Part shown: in pieces, positions 40,115 to 50,565 of the stretch
Layout: the number at the start of each line of letters is the position of its first letter
Position numbering within the stretch: the stretch's first letter is position 1
From: Bondarzewia mesenterica
Taxonomy: Eukaryota; Basidiomycota; Agaricomycetes; Russulales; Bondarzewiaceae
Assembly (NCBI GenBank): GCA_004802705.1
Contig: SGPL01000047.1
Span: 36,684 to 100,683 of the forward strand
Length of the DNA stretch: 64,000 nucleotides
Direction of reading: 5' to 3'
Notes under the pieces: generated by a model
Told to the model about the DNA's origin: nothing
The model's database searches: none
Seen by the model: only the letters and a program-made list of their open reading frames with translations
Made by a program: the position numbers and the translations under genes

Positions 40115-40739
40115 CCTGTAGCAACACACGTCCGGGAAGGTGCTCTCAGTCCAGGTTGCGATGTCGTTATGACAAATGCATCCTGAAAAGGAAGGCATAG
40201 TGGTTCGCAATATTGCAGCGCACGCCATAACTTGTTTCTAAAGGACAGGCAGCCGACGATGGGCGTATTTGACAATAACAAAGAATACATACTATCGACT
40301 AGGTTTTCATACTACATAATGAAACAACAGGGCCGTGCACTTGAAACGAGTAGGGGTAAATAAGAAGAGTTTCGGTAACAAACTAAGTACATCGACGGAA
40401 TCAAACGAGCGACGAGGAAGTGAGGTTGGGGAGCAAGCTAAAGTTAACATGAATACGAAGATAAAATACGAAGATGATTGCGATCAAGCGATGGTCCGAC
40501 GTAAGATGCATTGGGGCTGATTTTGTTTGTGATGATGCAAGCGGTTGATGCGTAAATCGATCCTGCTGAATAATCATAAAATATTTAGAGACGTCCCGAG
40601 ATTGGCATGGATGTATGGATGATTGCTGGAGGTTTGGTTCAAATCGCAAGGTATGAGATGCTGGTAACGAGAATGGGGATGAGATACAGTCGAGAAATGT
40701 TGCAATGCTTCCTTGTAATCAAACCGCCGAAGTCGGCCG
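40115..40739. other. Region upstream of the carboxypeptidase gene
   Basis: 625 bases between the carboxypeptidase start and the Puf gene end, both on minus. It should contain the carboxypeptidase promoter and the Puf 3' untranslated region. No gene was recognised. Confidence 0.6.
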
Positions 40740-43405
40740 TCAATAACCATAATAGGCGCGCTGAAAAACCATCAGAATACGTTGTATGCGAAGGACGACA
40801 AACCCACCATTCTATCACTTGAGAGAAATTCAGGTAGAGAAGTGTTAGTTTCGTTCTCGCAAGCCGTTAGAGACCGACTTACAATAACCAAATGACTTTC
40901 GATCCAGTCTTGCAGCCCCGAAGGGTGACAATGTGACCACGGATAGAGTCGTAGAGAAGAGACCGCTGGTCTTTGTCAACCTAATGATTTGTGGTGTCAA
41001 TTTTCCGCCCAGGAAGATAGGAGAAAAGTAAGACAGACATTGGGTAGAACGGCCGCAATCAGCTGGCTGCCTGTTACAGACAGAGCCAAGTCGACAATTA
41101 TTGCTCTGCGGCCACTGCAAAGCAATGTCAAAAAGATTTCTGAATACATCAACTGAAGTACTTGCCCCTTAGAGGACTCGGCCATTCGTTTGACGATCCT
41201 GTCCAAGGTATCTTTGCCACCTTCCTTAAGCGCTTTGGTGACCGACTTGGAGCCCTGTTCGTTGGTCGCGTACTCAAGAAGACCTGCGATGATATGGTCA
41301 AGAGCCATCTGGCGATGATTAGTCGACCCATGTTCAAGGACTGTTCCAGGCAGATGATCAATCGCCGAGCGCACGATTATGGGGTGACATGAACATACTA
41401 TGTTGAATACAGTACGATCCCCATTGATTCTTGGCAACTTCGCTGAAGACAGCTGGTCCTTGATTGAGCAGTTCCTCTATTATCCCGTCCTTCGCGGACT
41501 CTTCCAGGTTCTCGAATGCGTGCTAGAAAATTTCCAGTCTGAATTCACACAGTGTACTTGTAACCCAGCGAACTCAACACACCTGTACGACGAGGGACCC
41601 TGTCTCGTGACATGCAAGAGACGCCCACTTGCCTTTCAGAGACTTGTTCACGCTGAGTGACCGTCAGGATCCAAGCACGACGTTCCGGGTTCAAACGCAA
41701 CCAGACTCACTAAGCAAAAATGGGCGGTGCCGGAGGCGTCCACGTCAATTCCATGATCTGTTTGACATCGTCAGAACGTGGCTGATAAAGTTTGACACGC
41801 GACGTCCTACCTTGCTCCAGACATGAGAAGCATGTTTGTTCACGAGAGTCTGGGCGGGATCTCCCAAAAGCAATTCAGAAACGATAAGCAATCGGACGTC
41901 CTCTTCACAGTCCAGAGCCTTCTGCAGGACATGGCAGCCATAGCAATTAGACGCCAAATCCACGACACGACCCCTAAGCAATTCAAATCGCGGGTGAACA
42001 GGGCGGAAGAAACAGGCAACAGGGATCACGTACCTCATGCACTGGACTATCTTTCTCCTCTCATCCGCGGTCGAGGCCGCTTCAAGACATCTTTGAACAG
42101 CCCAGTTGCCAAAGCTTAACGGAGGAGGCGCATTCAGTTAGGTTATACGGTGAGTGAATTGAAGGGCTTACCGGTGGGCCATCATCTCAAAACCTTTCGC
42201 GCAGATAGCATCGATAATTTTACCGCGCTCCTCTAGATCGGCAACCTTAAGCTTCTGTTGCAAAAATATAGATGCCTGTTGATCGGAAGACTTGATGATA
42301 CGGGAAACAAAAAGATGATACGGTGGCGAGGACGACGGATGCAAAAGAGAGAGAAAATTGATGGGCTTAGGAGAGAAGGTTTATTATTGTGGCTAGGGAG
42401 TCGGAATATGCGCATACCTCGTTTGCAGGAGCTTGTGTTTGATTAGAAGAAATATGTGAGAAATTAGTTTGGTAGCTAGAAGACCGCATGGCGTGGTCGT
42501 CGACGACGAGACCGGAACTACGGTCCCTCATATTATCGTCAGAACGCAACCACTCAGACGACGGGACCCGGTCGTGGCGCCAGGTCATAGGTGCAAAGGA
42601 TCGCGAATCTCCTCTTCCCATAGGGTGGGGAGGCACAGGAGGGAACGACTGAAGGTTAGGAGCAGGGGTAGGGGCTTCAGAAAAAGGTTCGAAAAAGGGA
42701 AACGTAGAAGCAGTTTGTTGAAACGGATGGGGAACTTGAACTGGCTGAGAAGGGTGCGAGGAATATATCTCGCTGGCACGGCGCGGAAGCCCGGAATCTA
42801 GCATGAGGCCTTGAGGGGAAGGCGCTGAAGAATGGTAGTCGTATGAAGTGTTTAACTTCAAATCCATACCCTTAGCAGGAGAGAGATCCGTGGGCGTCAG
42901 AAGAGCAGACGTAACAGAACTGGGAGATAGATCTGGTGAATTATTAGCAATGACGGTGAGAGGGGGCGGTTGAGCATAAGGCGCGGGAGAGTTGAGATTG
43001 AGAGTTCGAAGCAATTGCTCGACGTGCTAGATATAGGTTGAGTGAGAAAAAAAGCAGAGGAAAACGAGACGACTGACTATATGCTCCATGTCGGGGCTGT
43101 TCTTCCGTCTTCCGTCGCCTATGGCACCGACGTCCCTTTTGCGTCCATTACCAGGATAGCCAACGGCCCCAAAGACATCTTGGCCACAGTCAGCAGCCTG
43201 CATAGAAGACGTCCGATGGGGCTCAGGCCTACTTTTTTTGCTTATCGTCTTCGGCGGCGAGTGAGAAGGACGCGATCGTCCTTGGCCAAGTCGTCTCGTT
43301 AGGTTGAGGCTGAGGGGCCCAGATGGATGCAGAGAGAGAACGAGACGGGCAGTCTTCGTCGCTAAAAAGAGAGCGGTACGGCTGAGACTGGGGGGAGGAG
43401 CCCAT
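40740..43405 (-). CDS. Pumilio-family (Puf) RNA-binding protein
   Basis: Puf proteins bind 3' UTR elements and repress or destabilise mRNA. The best start is 43405 (MGSSPQSQPYRSLFSDED). A disordered N-half includes DVFGAVGYPGNGRKRDVGA, DMEHI joined to HVEQLLRTLNLNS, and Ser/Pro-rich sequence. Puf repeats follow: FEMMAHRFGNWAVQRCLE, LASNCYGCHVLQKALDCEED, LVNKHASHVWSKIMEL, LACHETGSLVVQHAFENLEE, VAKNQWGSYCIQHILEHGS, YATNEQGSKSVTKALKEGG, LALSVTGSQLIAAVLPN and LRGCKTGSKVIWLFDRM. The last residues, RAYYGY, lie on their own exon, reached through a 10-base microexon (40808-40817). Near 43233 an A7 run breaks the frame between exon 1 and the next block. One extra A, or an intron of about 105 bases, would each explain it. 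Confidence 0.88.
40808..40817 (-). other. 10-base microexon of the Puf gene
   Basis: TGATAGAATG lies between acceptor ctcaag and donor gtgggt. It completes WLF and adds DRM. The next exon (40760-40740) then gives RAYYGY and stop, so the C-terminus reads SKVIWLFDRMRAYYGY, as expected for this Puf subgroup. Confidence 0.75.
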
Positions 43406-43864
43406 GACGACGAGAGCGAAGACAGGTGGTCGTGGATGAGGAGGAGAGAGTTGGGTAGACGAAGTTGACGGCCTTTTATATTTTCACGAATTGGGACAGC
43501 AATCCATCGTCGAAGTTGGAACGTCGAAAGCCACTTTCCTTTCTGAGGAACCAACTCACCAAATTGGGCAGAAACTCAGGTCATACGCCATATCGTGACG
43601 TTTGGAGTTCTCCTGAGAGCTGTCAGATTCTCAATTTGTGTCCAAAAGAGTATTTTTCTGGTGCGATGAGATTCCATCAGGGTGACAAGGAAACAACGAA
43701 AATCCACTTGCCGTCGACTTTGGTCAGCTTTGCCTCCGGTTTTGGATTCAAGTGTGCGCCTCATCGTGCATAAACCAAATCCAGACAGCATCATCGATCC
43801 AATTGGTGCTTGCCATCGGTCATAATTCACCGAAACGTCCGCCGTCTTCCTCCCTACCTCCACC
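43406..43864. promoter_or_regulatory. Divergent promoter region of the Puf and PPOX-like genes
   Basis: The two start codons face outward across 459 bases. Any alternative upstream start of the Puf gene would also fall here. No named factor site was recognised. Confidence 0.5.
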
Positions 43865-44620
43865 ATGTCATCCGCTCCTCGCTGGTTCAATGCCTTGGGC
43901 AAAGCGTACAATGACGTCGAAAAATCTAGCAGTAGGTCCTCTCCGTTCATCTTCCCATCCTCTCTGTTCTGAATTTCTGTGATCGAAGTTTATCAGCTCG
44001 CGACCACCGATTCCTTCGACAAACCTCATGTCCGCTCCCATGTCCATCGTGCCTTCCTCACGCCGCCTTCCTATCTCGCCATCCCACTCCTTCTCACCAC
44101 AACCGACGTTCGCTCCCCTAAAGTTGCGCAAATCGCATATTCCAACACTGTCGAACTCTCATGGTGGATCGAGGGGAGCTCGGACCAATTCCGTATCACA
44201 GGACGCGCTCGCGTCATTCCTGCACCTGAGTACGCCCCCAAGCTAGTCTCAGCAAACGACGATGGCTGCACAGCTATCGCATCGCTCGACAAAGAGTCAT
44301 TCAACTGGGAAGCGAAGCGACAGGAGGTCTTTGAGAATATCAGCCGGCATATTCGGGCAGGCTTTTGCGCTCCTGTGCCTGGATCTGTATTGAACGGGGG
44401 TTACGACGAACAAAATGACTGGGTGGACACGGTTGAAAATCAAAGGGATGCGCGGACGGACGAGGAGAAGAAGAATACGGCCAAGGCCTTCGGCAATTTT
44501 GCACTTATCGTCATCGAGCCATTCGAAGTCGATTGGGTGCAGATGGGGGTCACGCCCAACCGCAGAACCAGGTTTCGGAGGGAGGGCGATGCGTGGGAGG
44601 AGCAAGTTATCGTACCTTGA
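43865..44620 (+). CDS. FMN-binding split-barrel protein, PPOX/Alr4036-like
   Basis: Two exons. The start at 43865 gives MSSAPRWFNALGKAYNDVEK, joined after an intron to IYQLATTDSFDKPHVRSHVH. The pattern PHVRSHVHR, then TTTDVRSPKVAQI, NTVELSWWIEGSSDQFRITG and RARVIP matches the flavin-binding split-barrel domain of pyridoxamine-phosphate-oxidase-like Alr4036-type proteins. Later RQEVFENISRHIRAGFCAPV leads to a C-terminal FALIVIEPFEVDWVQMGVTP and NRRTRFRREGDAWEEQ, which corresponds to the terminal substrate/FMN-edge segment (R-x-R near the end). A true vitamin B6 oxidase would differ, so the substrate is unknown. It converges with the acidic-protein gene. Confidence 0.85.
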
Positions 44621-44927
44621 AGTAAAGTGAAGAACTCTCGAAATTCGGACTTATGTAAAACATTTCCTGTCCTTGTACATCGACTTCGCATCCTGTAGTT
44701 CGCATACATTGGTACAAGTGGCAGATCGTCGCCTAAATAAGACTTGATTTTCTGTATATCTTTACACAACGTCAGTACACCTTTGCGAGCAAAAAACTCG
44801 ACCATAAGAACAAATAACAAAACAGACAGACAAACCGCACGCCACAGTCCAGAACGCGTCCATAACAAATGAATAAAAAAAATGCCGTCTTGCGTCTCGC
44901 CGTCTTTTAACCCCTTCGAATGAGTAT

Positions 44928-45550
44928 TCACACCTTGATCTTCTTCGTACCCTGTTCGGCGTCGTCGTCAGCTTCTCCGGCCTCCTCTTCCTCTCGTCCG
45001 CGTTTGGCTCCAAGTTGCGCAAAAGTGGCCTTGACATCGCTACCATTGACGGCATCCTCGTGGTATTCATCATCATCTTCCTCCTCCTCCTCGTCCTCAT
45101 CTTCCTCTTCGGTATCGTCCTAGATATGCGACGAGTGTGAGCATCAAAATTGGATGAAGTGAATTGCAACACACACCTGGCCTTCTCCTCCCAAGAGTAG
45201 CACTGTCAGATTCTGTTTCTAATTTCAGCATCATCGTTGCAAGATATTGAATTTTTTTTCTACCTCGTTTGACTCCCCCTCCTCCACATCATTCTCGAAA
45301 CTACCCACTTCCTCATCCTCCTCATTCTGGAGGAGAAATGGGATACAGCTCATTAGCCTCACAGTGTGCTGACCCAACAACTGAGCAAGCGCACCTCGAT
45401 ATCATCACCGTAGTCGTCGCTGTCCTCCCCATTCTCTTCGTGAGGACCGTCCTTGACTTGCGCAGTCGCATCCTCAGACACTTCGACTGGCTCTTCGGGC
45501 ACTTCAGGCGTCCCTTCGGCGATGTCGGCGACTGCACTAGTTTTCGACAT
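44928..45550 (-). CDS. Acidic nuclear protein of unknown function
   Basis: Four exons: MSKTSAVADIAEGTPEVPEE to DDYGDDIE; NEEDEEVGSFENDVEEGES with NE; a short exon KQNLTVLLLGGEGQ; and DDTEEEDEDEEEEEDDEYHE to the end. The C-terminus reads VKATFAQLGAKRGREEEE and ends EQGTKKIKV, a classical basic nuclear-localisation signal after an acidic stretch. The composition suggests a histone- or ribosome-assembly-type chaperone, but no specific family could be assigned. The start at 45550 is the first ATG in frame. It converges with the PPOX-like gene. Confidence 0.7.
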
Positions 45551-47292
45551 GGGATCGGTCGCGTCTGAGTTTAGGCTTTCGCTTGAAGGATGGTTCACGA
45601 GATGTTACGTGGGGTGGAGCAGATGGGGAGGCGCGATCACAGATATACGGAGATAATAGGGATGCGGATGATGGAAAGGCTTTGTGGGGCGGGGCAAGCG
45701 CTATATACGAAGCTGGGATGGCCAGGTGGACGTGGGCATGGAAATCACCGTCTTTGCTTAGATGCCAAAAATGGGACCGTGGGTCTCTAAGTCTTGTGTT
45801 GAAACGCTGATCGACGACGTCATTTCCCCGCGGGCCGGAGGAACCAGCTCTGCCGCAGATGAGCTCACTCAAGAAAAACATTATGAGGACTAAGGCCAAG
45901 GAGAGGCGGAGGTGGGCTGTCGTTGGATGCTCAAGCGCTCAACTGCAATCCTGATTCCTACTTGCTTGATGCGATTAAACGAAGCCTTGAGGTGAGACGA
46001 AAACAGGCAGCGAACGATATTTGCTGTTGTCAAAGTCCTAGTATTGTAGCGGTAGAGTAGTGAGACTAGGGCAGGCTCAACGCACGCGCACCAACTACGC
46101 GTTCATCGAAGGCTCTCCGATACCCGATGGTCCCGACCTGCATGACGGCCACCGGTCAAGATATCAATCTCAAAAAAAAAAAACTCACCAAGAGTCAAGA
46201 AGAGTCAAGACCGCAAGAAACGAGATAAATACATAAACACACTTGACACTAGAGGCATTGTCCGATAACAGGCCTGCCGATATGCATCTGAAATGTATCA
46301 GGGCCTTAGAATTTCAATGAGTGGCACAAAGAACTCTTTGTTCAAATTGCCGAATTCATGTACTGAAATGCAACTGATATATTAAGGCCCAGTTCAGTTC
46401 AGTGGTGTTCAGCCTTTCTGAAATCACTTAATGCCTGAGGTGTGGACCTCCGGGACTAATCCTTCCCCGTGGGGTAACGAAGAAAAAAATCTCGTTCGAA
46501 GTAGAAAACATCGCCATCGCCAGCTTCGTGGCACGGACTTTTAGAGAGTACTCACTTCAAGTCACTTAACCGGACACCAATCGATCTTAGACCTTATCCA
46601 ATGCAGGACCCACAGATCTAGCACGATTGGGATCTCATGTAAGTGTCACTTATATGAGCTTATATGTCCGACATAGCTATAGGGTTCCACCACCCTGCAC
46701 ATTTCTTCGCTTTTACATCTAAAAAAAAGTACATAATATATACTTATGGTCCACCAAACCATCGCGATTGAGGCCCACCTGCGTCCGGAATCGATATCTA
46801 CGCTATATCGATCCCAAGGAAAGCGCTGGAAGCGGCGAAACGGCGCGGGCAACTCAGAGCAGTCAAATGAACTTGCGGAGTGCGGATCCGAACAAGAGAA
46901 AGATTGGGAAATGATCATCGCGCTGGATGGGACCCGTATTAATTAAGTTTAATATCAAGCTCGTTCGATCGGTCAGCGGCTCTGGAAAAGTGAGAGTCTT
47001 TTGAAATTTCGTCCGCCAACGAGGAAGGTAAGTAGGAATAGGGTGGAGTGAATCTATATTACATGCGCACCATCAGAGTGAAAATCCTTCTGAATCGTGG
47101 AGAAAGCGGTCATTTACATCGATTGCGCGGGCTACGAGGAAATATTGTAGTAGTCATGAAAATAAGCGGATGCAGGGGAGCGAACTACCGACCAAATGGG
47201 ACACAATCCCGATCAGTATACATACCGTCTAGCGTGCTTTAATAACACGACGTGAAGAGGGGTCTACGTCAACCCAGCTACACGCATCGCAC
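45551..47292. other. Gene-poor stretch
   Basis: About 1.7 kb with several A runs (A12 near 46171) and an AAGAGTCAAG direct repeat near 46191-46208. Open frames are short and unrecognised. The left end contains the promoter of the acidic-protein gene. No gene is supported. Confidence 0.55.
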
Positions 47293-47326
47293 CTCAACGT
47301 TCAACGGCTCAACGTTCAACGTTGAG
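47293..47326. repeat. Direct and inverted CTCAACGTTCAACG repeat
   Basis: CTCAACGTTCAACG occurs twice in direct orientation, and the second copy runs into its own inverted half (GTTGAG), so the stretch can fold on itself. It overlaps the end of the decayed-looking minus-strand candidate. No known element is matched. Confidence 0.7.
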
Positions 47327-48190
47327 CGAGTACCGTAAGAGATACACGACCTGGAAAAACTAGAACATCCATGTGCTCACCTTATTCGTTCGAGGGAAGC
47401 GCCTGACGAGCGCAAGCCGATGAATGAAAAACCTTGACGTCCACATCCACAAATACACGTTAAAAATTACGGGCGCTGTAATCAATACAGTCCCAGGGAT
47501 GCCGTAGAATCGAGAAGGATTAACGATGAACGTTGAACGCCTCGCCGCATCCCGGGCGTCAACTGATATCTGTGCTAACGCCGTTAAGTAAATGAGGTGA
47601 CAAAGGAGGGGATAAATTGTATACAATGCCCATCAAGAAGTCGCGGATGAATCTCAATTCTAGCCCGAGCAGGCTGGGCGCAATTGAGTCGTTCTGACCT
47701 GTTGTGACGGTGTGAAAAGTATCACAAAGGCCACTGCCGAGAATGCATCAAGGAACGTTGACCTCGTACTGTATGTGGCGATTAGATCGAGCAACGGGAA
47801 TTAACAGAACCTTATCGTTCTCCAAGACAACCGACGTCAACCGTTCCTTGTGACGAAATACAAATCGGCCGATGTTATCGAGTAAACAGAAGCCAGCTCT
47901 CACCCAATGTAGTACACCACGATGTGAAGAGCGCCAAATGGCTGCTACATTGCACAGGTGCATGAGAAATTCTGTCCGCCTTGAAGCAAAGACATACGGA
48001 GTCAAGCCGCCATAGTCTTCACTGTGGATACGCGCGACCCTTTGACCTGCACATCCGAAGCATACGGTTGTTCAGTCAGAAGATAAAGAGTCCGGGTGAG
48101 TCCAAGCACAGTACCGGCGCAGCCTTGCAGCACCCAAAGCTCAGATACCGAGCGAGCGAGCGATTCAATCGTCATGATCGCGGTTTCGAC
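47309..48190 (-). pseudogene. Candidate decayed or unresolved membrane-protein gene
   Basis: Several minus-strand stretches look coding, but I could not join all of them in frame. In order: MTIESLARSVSELWVLQG (48175), a hydrophobic LDAFSAVAFVILFTPSQQ (near 47745), LELRFIRDFLMGI (near 47650), SSLILLDSTASLGLFFIHRL, ALVRRFPRTNK and VVYLLRYSLNVER with stop at 47309. Three GT-AG introns with plausible branch sites link the last pieces. The hydrophobic pattern followed by a basic loop resembles basidiomycete multi-pass membrane proteins of unknown function. The N-terminal half does not assemble, and no further membrane segments follow the stop. It could be a broken gene or chance open frames. Confidence 0.25.
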
Positions 48191-49459
48191 GAGGATAAGG
48201 CGGGGACTTTGTCAACCGGAAAACAAGCTTTGAATGAAAACAGCATCCGTGATTCCTCGCGCATGACCACAAGACCAGATTGCAAGCCGCCGTCGGAGTG
48301 CCAACCAGCGTACAAGTGCATATCGACGTCCAGGGCTACACGCCCAAACACCATAGGCGTTGACTCAACGTTGATACGCAAAGCAATAAGTTACATAAGG
48401 TGTTCGGGAATCAGAGAGCACGAGAGAGCAGGGCAGTCGAGGCTTCGAGCAGTTGTCCAATGGAATAATTGCGGCATATGGGTCTCTGGGGGGCGCAGAT
48501 TAGCGGAGTCTTGGAAGCGGGCGGGGCGCCCTGAAGTGGTGATATGCCGTGTGGGGGGGAATGGATGATAGATGGGGTTGAAGGGCTGTAACTGAAGCTT
48601 GATAGCTATTGCAGCGCTCCTCATAGAGCTGATGGATGGAAATAAATAGGTGCAGGGTAAACGGGTACCTGGCAGGATGGAGAGGGCAAGGCGGCGCAAT
48701 CAAAACGAGATGGGTGATGACCATCTGGGAACTTGAGAGTACTGATAAGTCTCGGGAAGGCAAATGCAGGGTTCAGGATCAGCTGAGGCAAGAAGATTCC
48801 GAGATACGGTCGCATGGTGATTTGGAGTTAGTCCCCACATCCCGCTCGGCACCCTGATTTTGAAATGAAACGCTCTTGCAACGGACTCATGGTTCGGAAA
48901 CAAGGCGAGACAAAAAAGTAACATACCGAAAGACTTGTGTCACAATCTGACGAAACACAATTGAAGGTGCAACTGAACAGACATATAAGCCACGAGGGCC
49001 AGAGCTGTCAGTCTCAATGATACCTTTCAGGAGTCCGTCTCCGTTTGCGTCAAAGCTACGGAAGCCACCGAGTGCTATTCATAACCCAATCGCTGCCGAG
49101 TCTCTAGAACGCGCTGGGAAAGTCAGCGTGTGCCGCGCGGCGTACGAGGCTGTGTGAGTGAAAAGGTTTCCGGAAATCGCTCGTGCAAGTCTTCCGCAAT
49201 TCAGTTGACGCCACGTAAATGTTGCATGAGCCCAATTCATCGGACCATTCAAGAAAGGAATATGTGGGAGGGGCAAACGGCGCGTAGATGATGCGAGTAT
49301 GACAGAACGGAGTGGCGTGAGGAAGTGCTGTTTTCTTACCGTCTTGCATACATACTGCACGACCGTTCCGATTGTGAACACACCCGCAACAGCATGCAAT
49401 AGGCATTCGCCGTTGTTGACAGAAATATTGGGACGGCACTGAAGAACGATGACGACTAG
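48191..49459. other. Gene-poor stretch, C-rich on the minus strand
   Basis: On the minus strand, frames stay open over about 200 codons between 48190 and 48930, but in all three frames at once. This reflects composition more than coding. No domain was recognised. Confidence 0.5.
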
Positions 49460-49833
49460 TTAATCACCAGACTCGGTCAGTTTGAGGTTCGGAAGATATT
49501 TGAGCAAGTGTTCCTACAGGGAATGACATCAATGTCTTCGGTGCGGTAAAAAACATCAGTAGGTGACTTGATAAAATTCGAGGGCTAGTTACCTGATCGT
49601 CACCTTCTTGCTTCAGGCAGACGAAAAAGCAAGTAGAGAAGGACCCTTGACCAGCTGTCGACATGGTCGTGCGAGCGTTCTCAGGACGTTACGTCCACTC
49701 ACGGCGAAGACAAACGTTGAACTGCTTCACATCAAAGTGCAAGTGTAAGCGCAGTAAACCCCCCTGCCAGTGGCGAGGGTACCAATCAGACGAAAGGCTA
49801 TAAGTAAACAAGTCGTGGGGCACTTACACATGT
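49460..49833 (-). CDS. Candidate small spliced gene, unknown (3' exons)
   Basis: Four exon pieces join in frame by GT-AG introns on minus: an exon ending at 49828 (STRNTC, donor gtaagt), a 19-base exon 49721-49703 (FNVCLR), exon 49654-49593 (GQGSFSTCFFVCLKQEGDDQ) and exon 49513-49460 (EHLLKYLPNLKLTESGD, stop). A shorter version could start at the ATG at 49664 and encode 41 residues. The final intron has a good branch-like ctgat. No family is recognised, the 5' end is unresolved, and the opposite strand is also open at 49897-50145. Low confidence. Confidence 0.25.
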
Positions 49834-50565
49834 ATTACGTGTAGAGAGCTGGAAAGGAAGGTGCGTGCATGATAGAATGCGCGTTGAGGAGGCCCTGTGA
49901 GTCAGAAGGAGAGCATCGAAGACGTCCGTCCACGGAGACTGTCGGAGTTGGTGAACGAATTGGAAATGCGTCTCGAGGCTGGGCCGTGCACAGAGACTTG
50001 GTGGAGGGAGAGGCGCTCCTACATAGAACGTTTGCGGGAGGAGAGAAAGCACCGTGGTAGCCGACGTCCATGCATCGAGGGGTGCGGCAGGTGCAGCGGC
50101 GGGGACGCCGAGCATAGGAGACGTAACCAACTTCCCGGCAAATGAACCGGCGTCATTGATAATATGAAAACCTTGGGGGTCCGTTCGTCATCTGTCTCAC
50201 GACGACGGAGATATCTCCCTCTGCGACCGCGGGTGCTTTGCATACTATTCAGCTCTCTTCGTTCTGTCGGGTCCAATCAAGAGGGCCTGACGCGCGAACA
50301 AGACGTGTATTAGCTCCGCAATTGAGTTCGCATGGGTAGTACGTTGAATCGAGTAAAGATGAAGCAAAAGCGCAGGTAAGAGGGACGCGCAGGTGACGGA
50401 GGACAAGAGGCTCGCGGTTTTGCGGCCACTGCCTGTCGTCGGTGATCATGCAATTGCCATTTAGGGACATGCACCTTTCCTCCGCTTCGCTATAAGTACC
50501 TCCATGAACTCTCTCTGCCAGTCTCTCCCTCCCCGCCTTTCCTTCTTCGTTACCCCACACTATCC
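49834..50565. other. Upstream region of the F-box gene
   Basis: It contains the F-box promoter. A plus-strand open frame at 49897-50145 has a charged helical look (SELVNELEMRLEAGP; ERRSYIERLREERK) but no ATG start or neighbour exon that I can support. Nothing further is called. Confidence 0.45.

Noticed and set aside
46020..46100. tRNA-like stretch (GTAGCGGTAGAGTAGTG)
   Set aside because: It has a vague D-loop-like word, but no acceptor stem pairing or T-loop could be formed.
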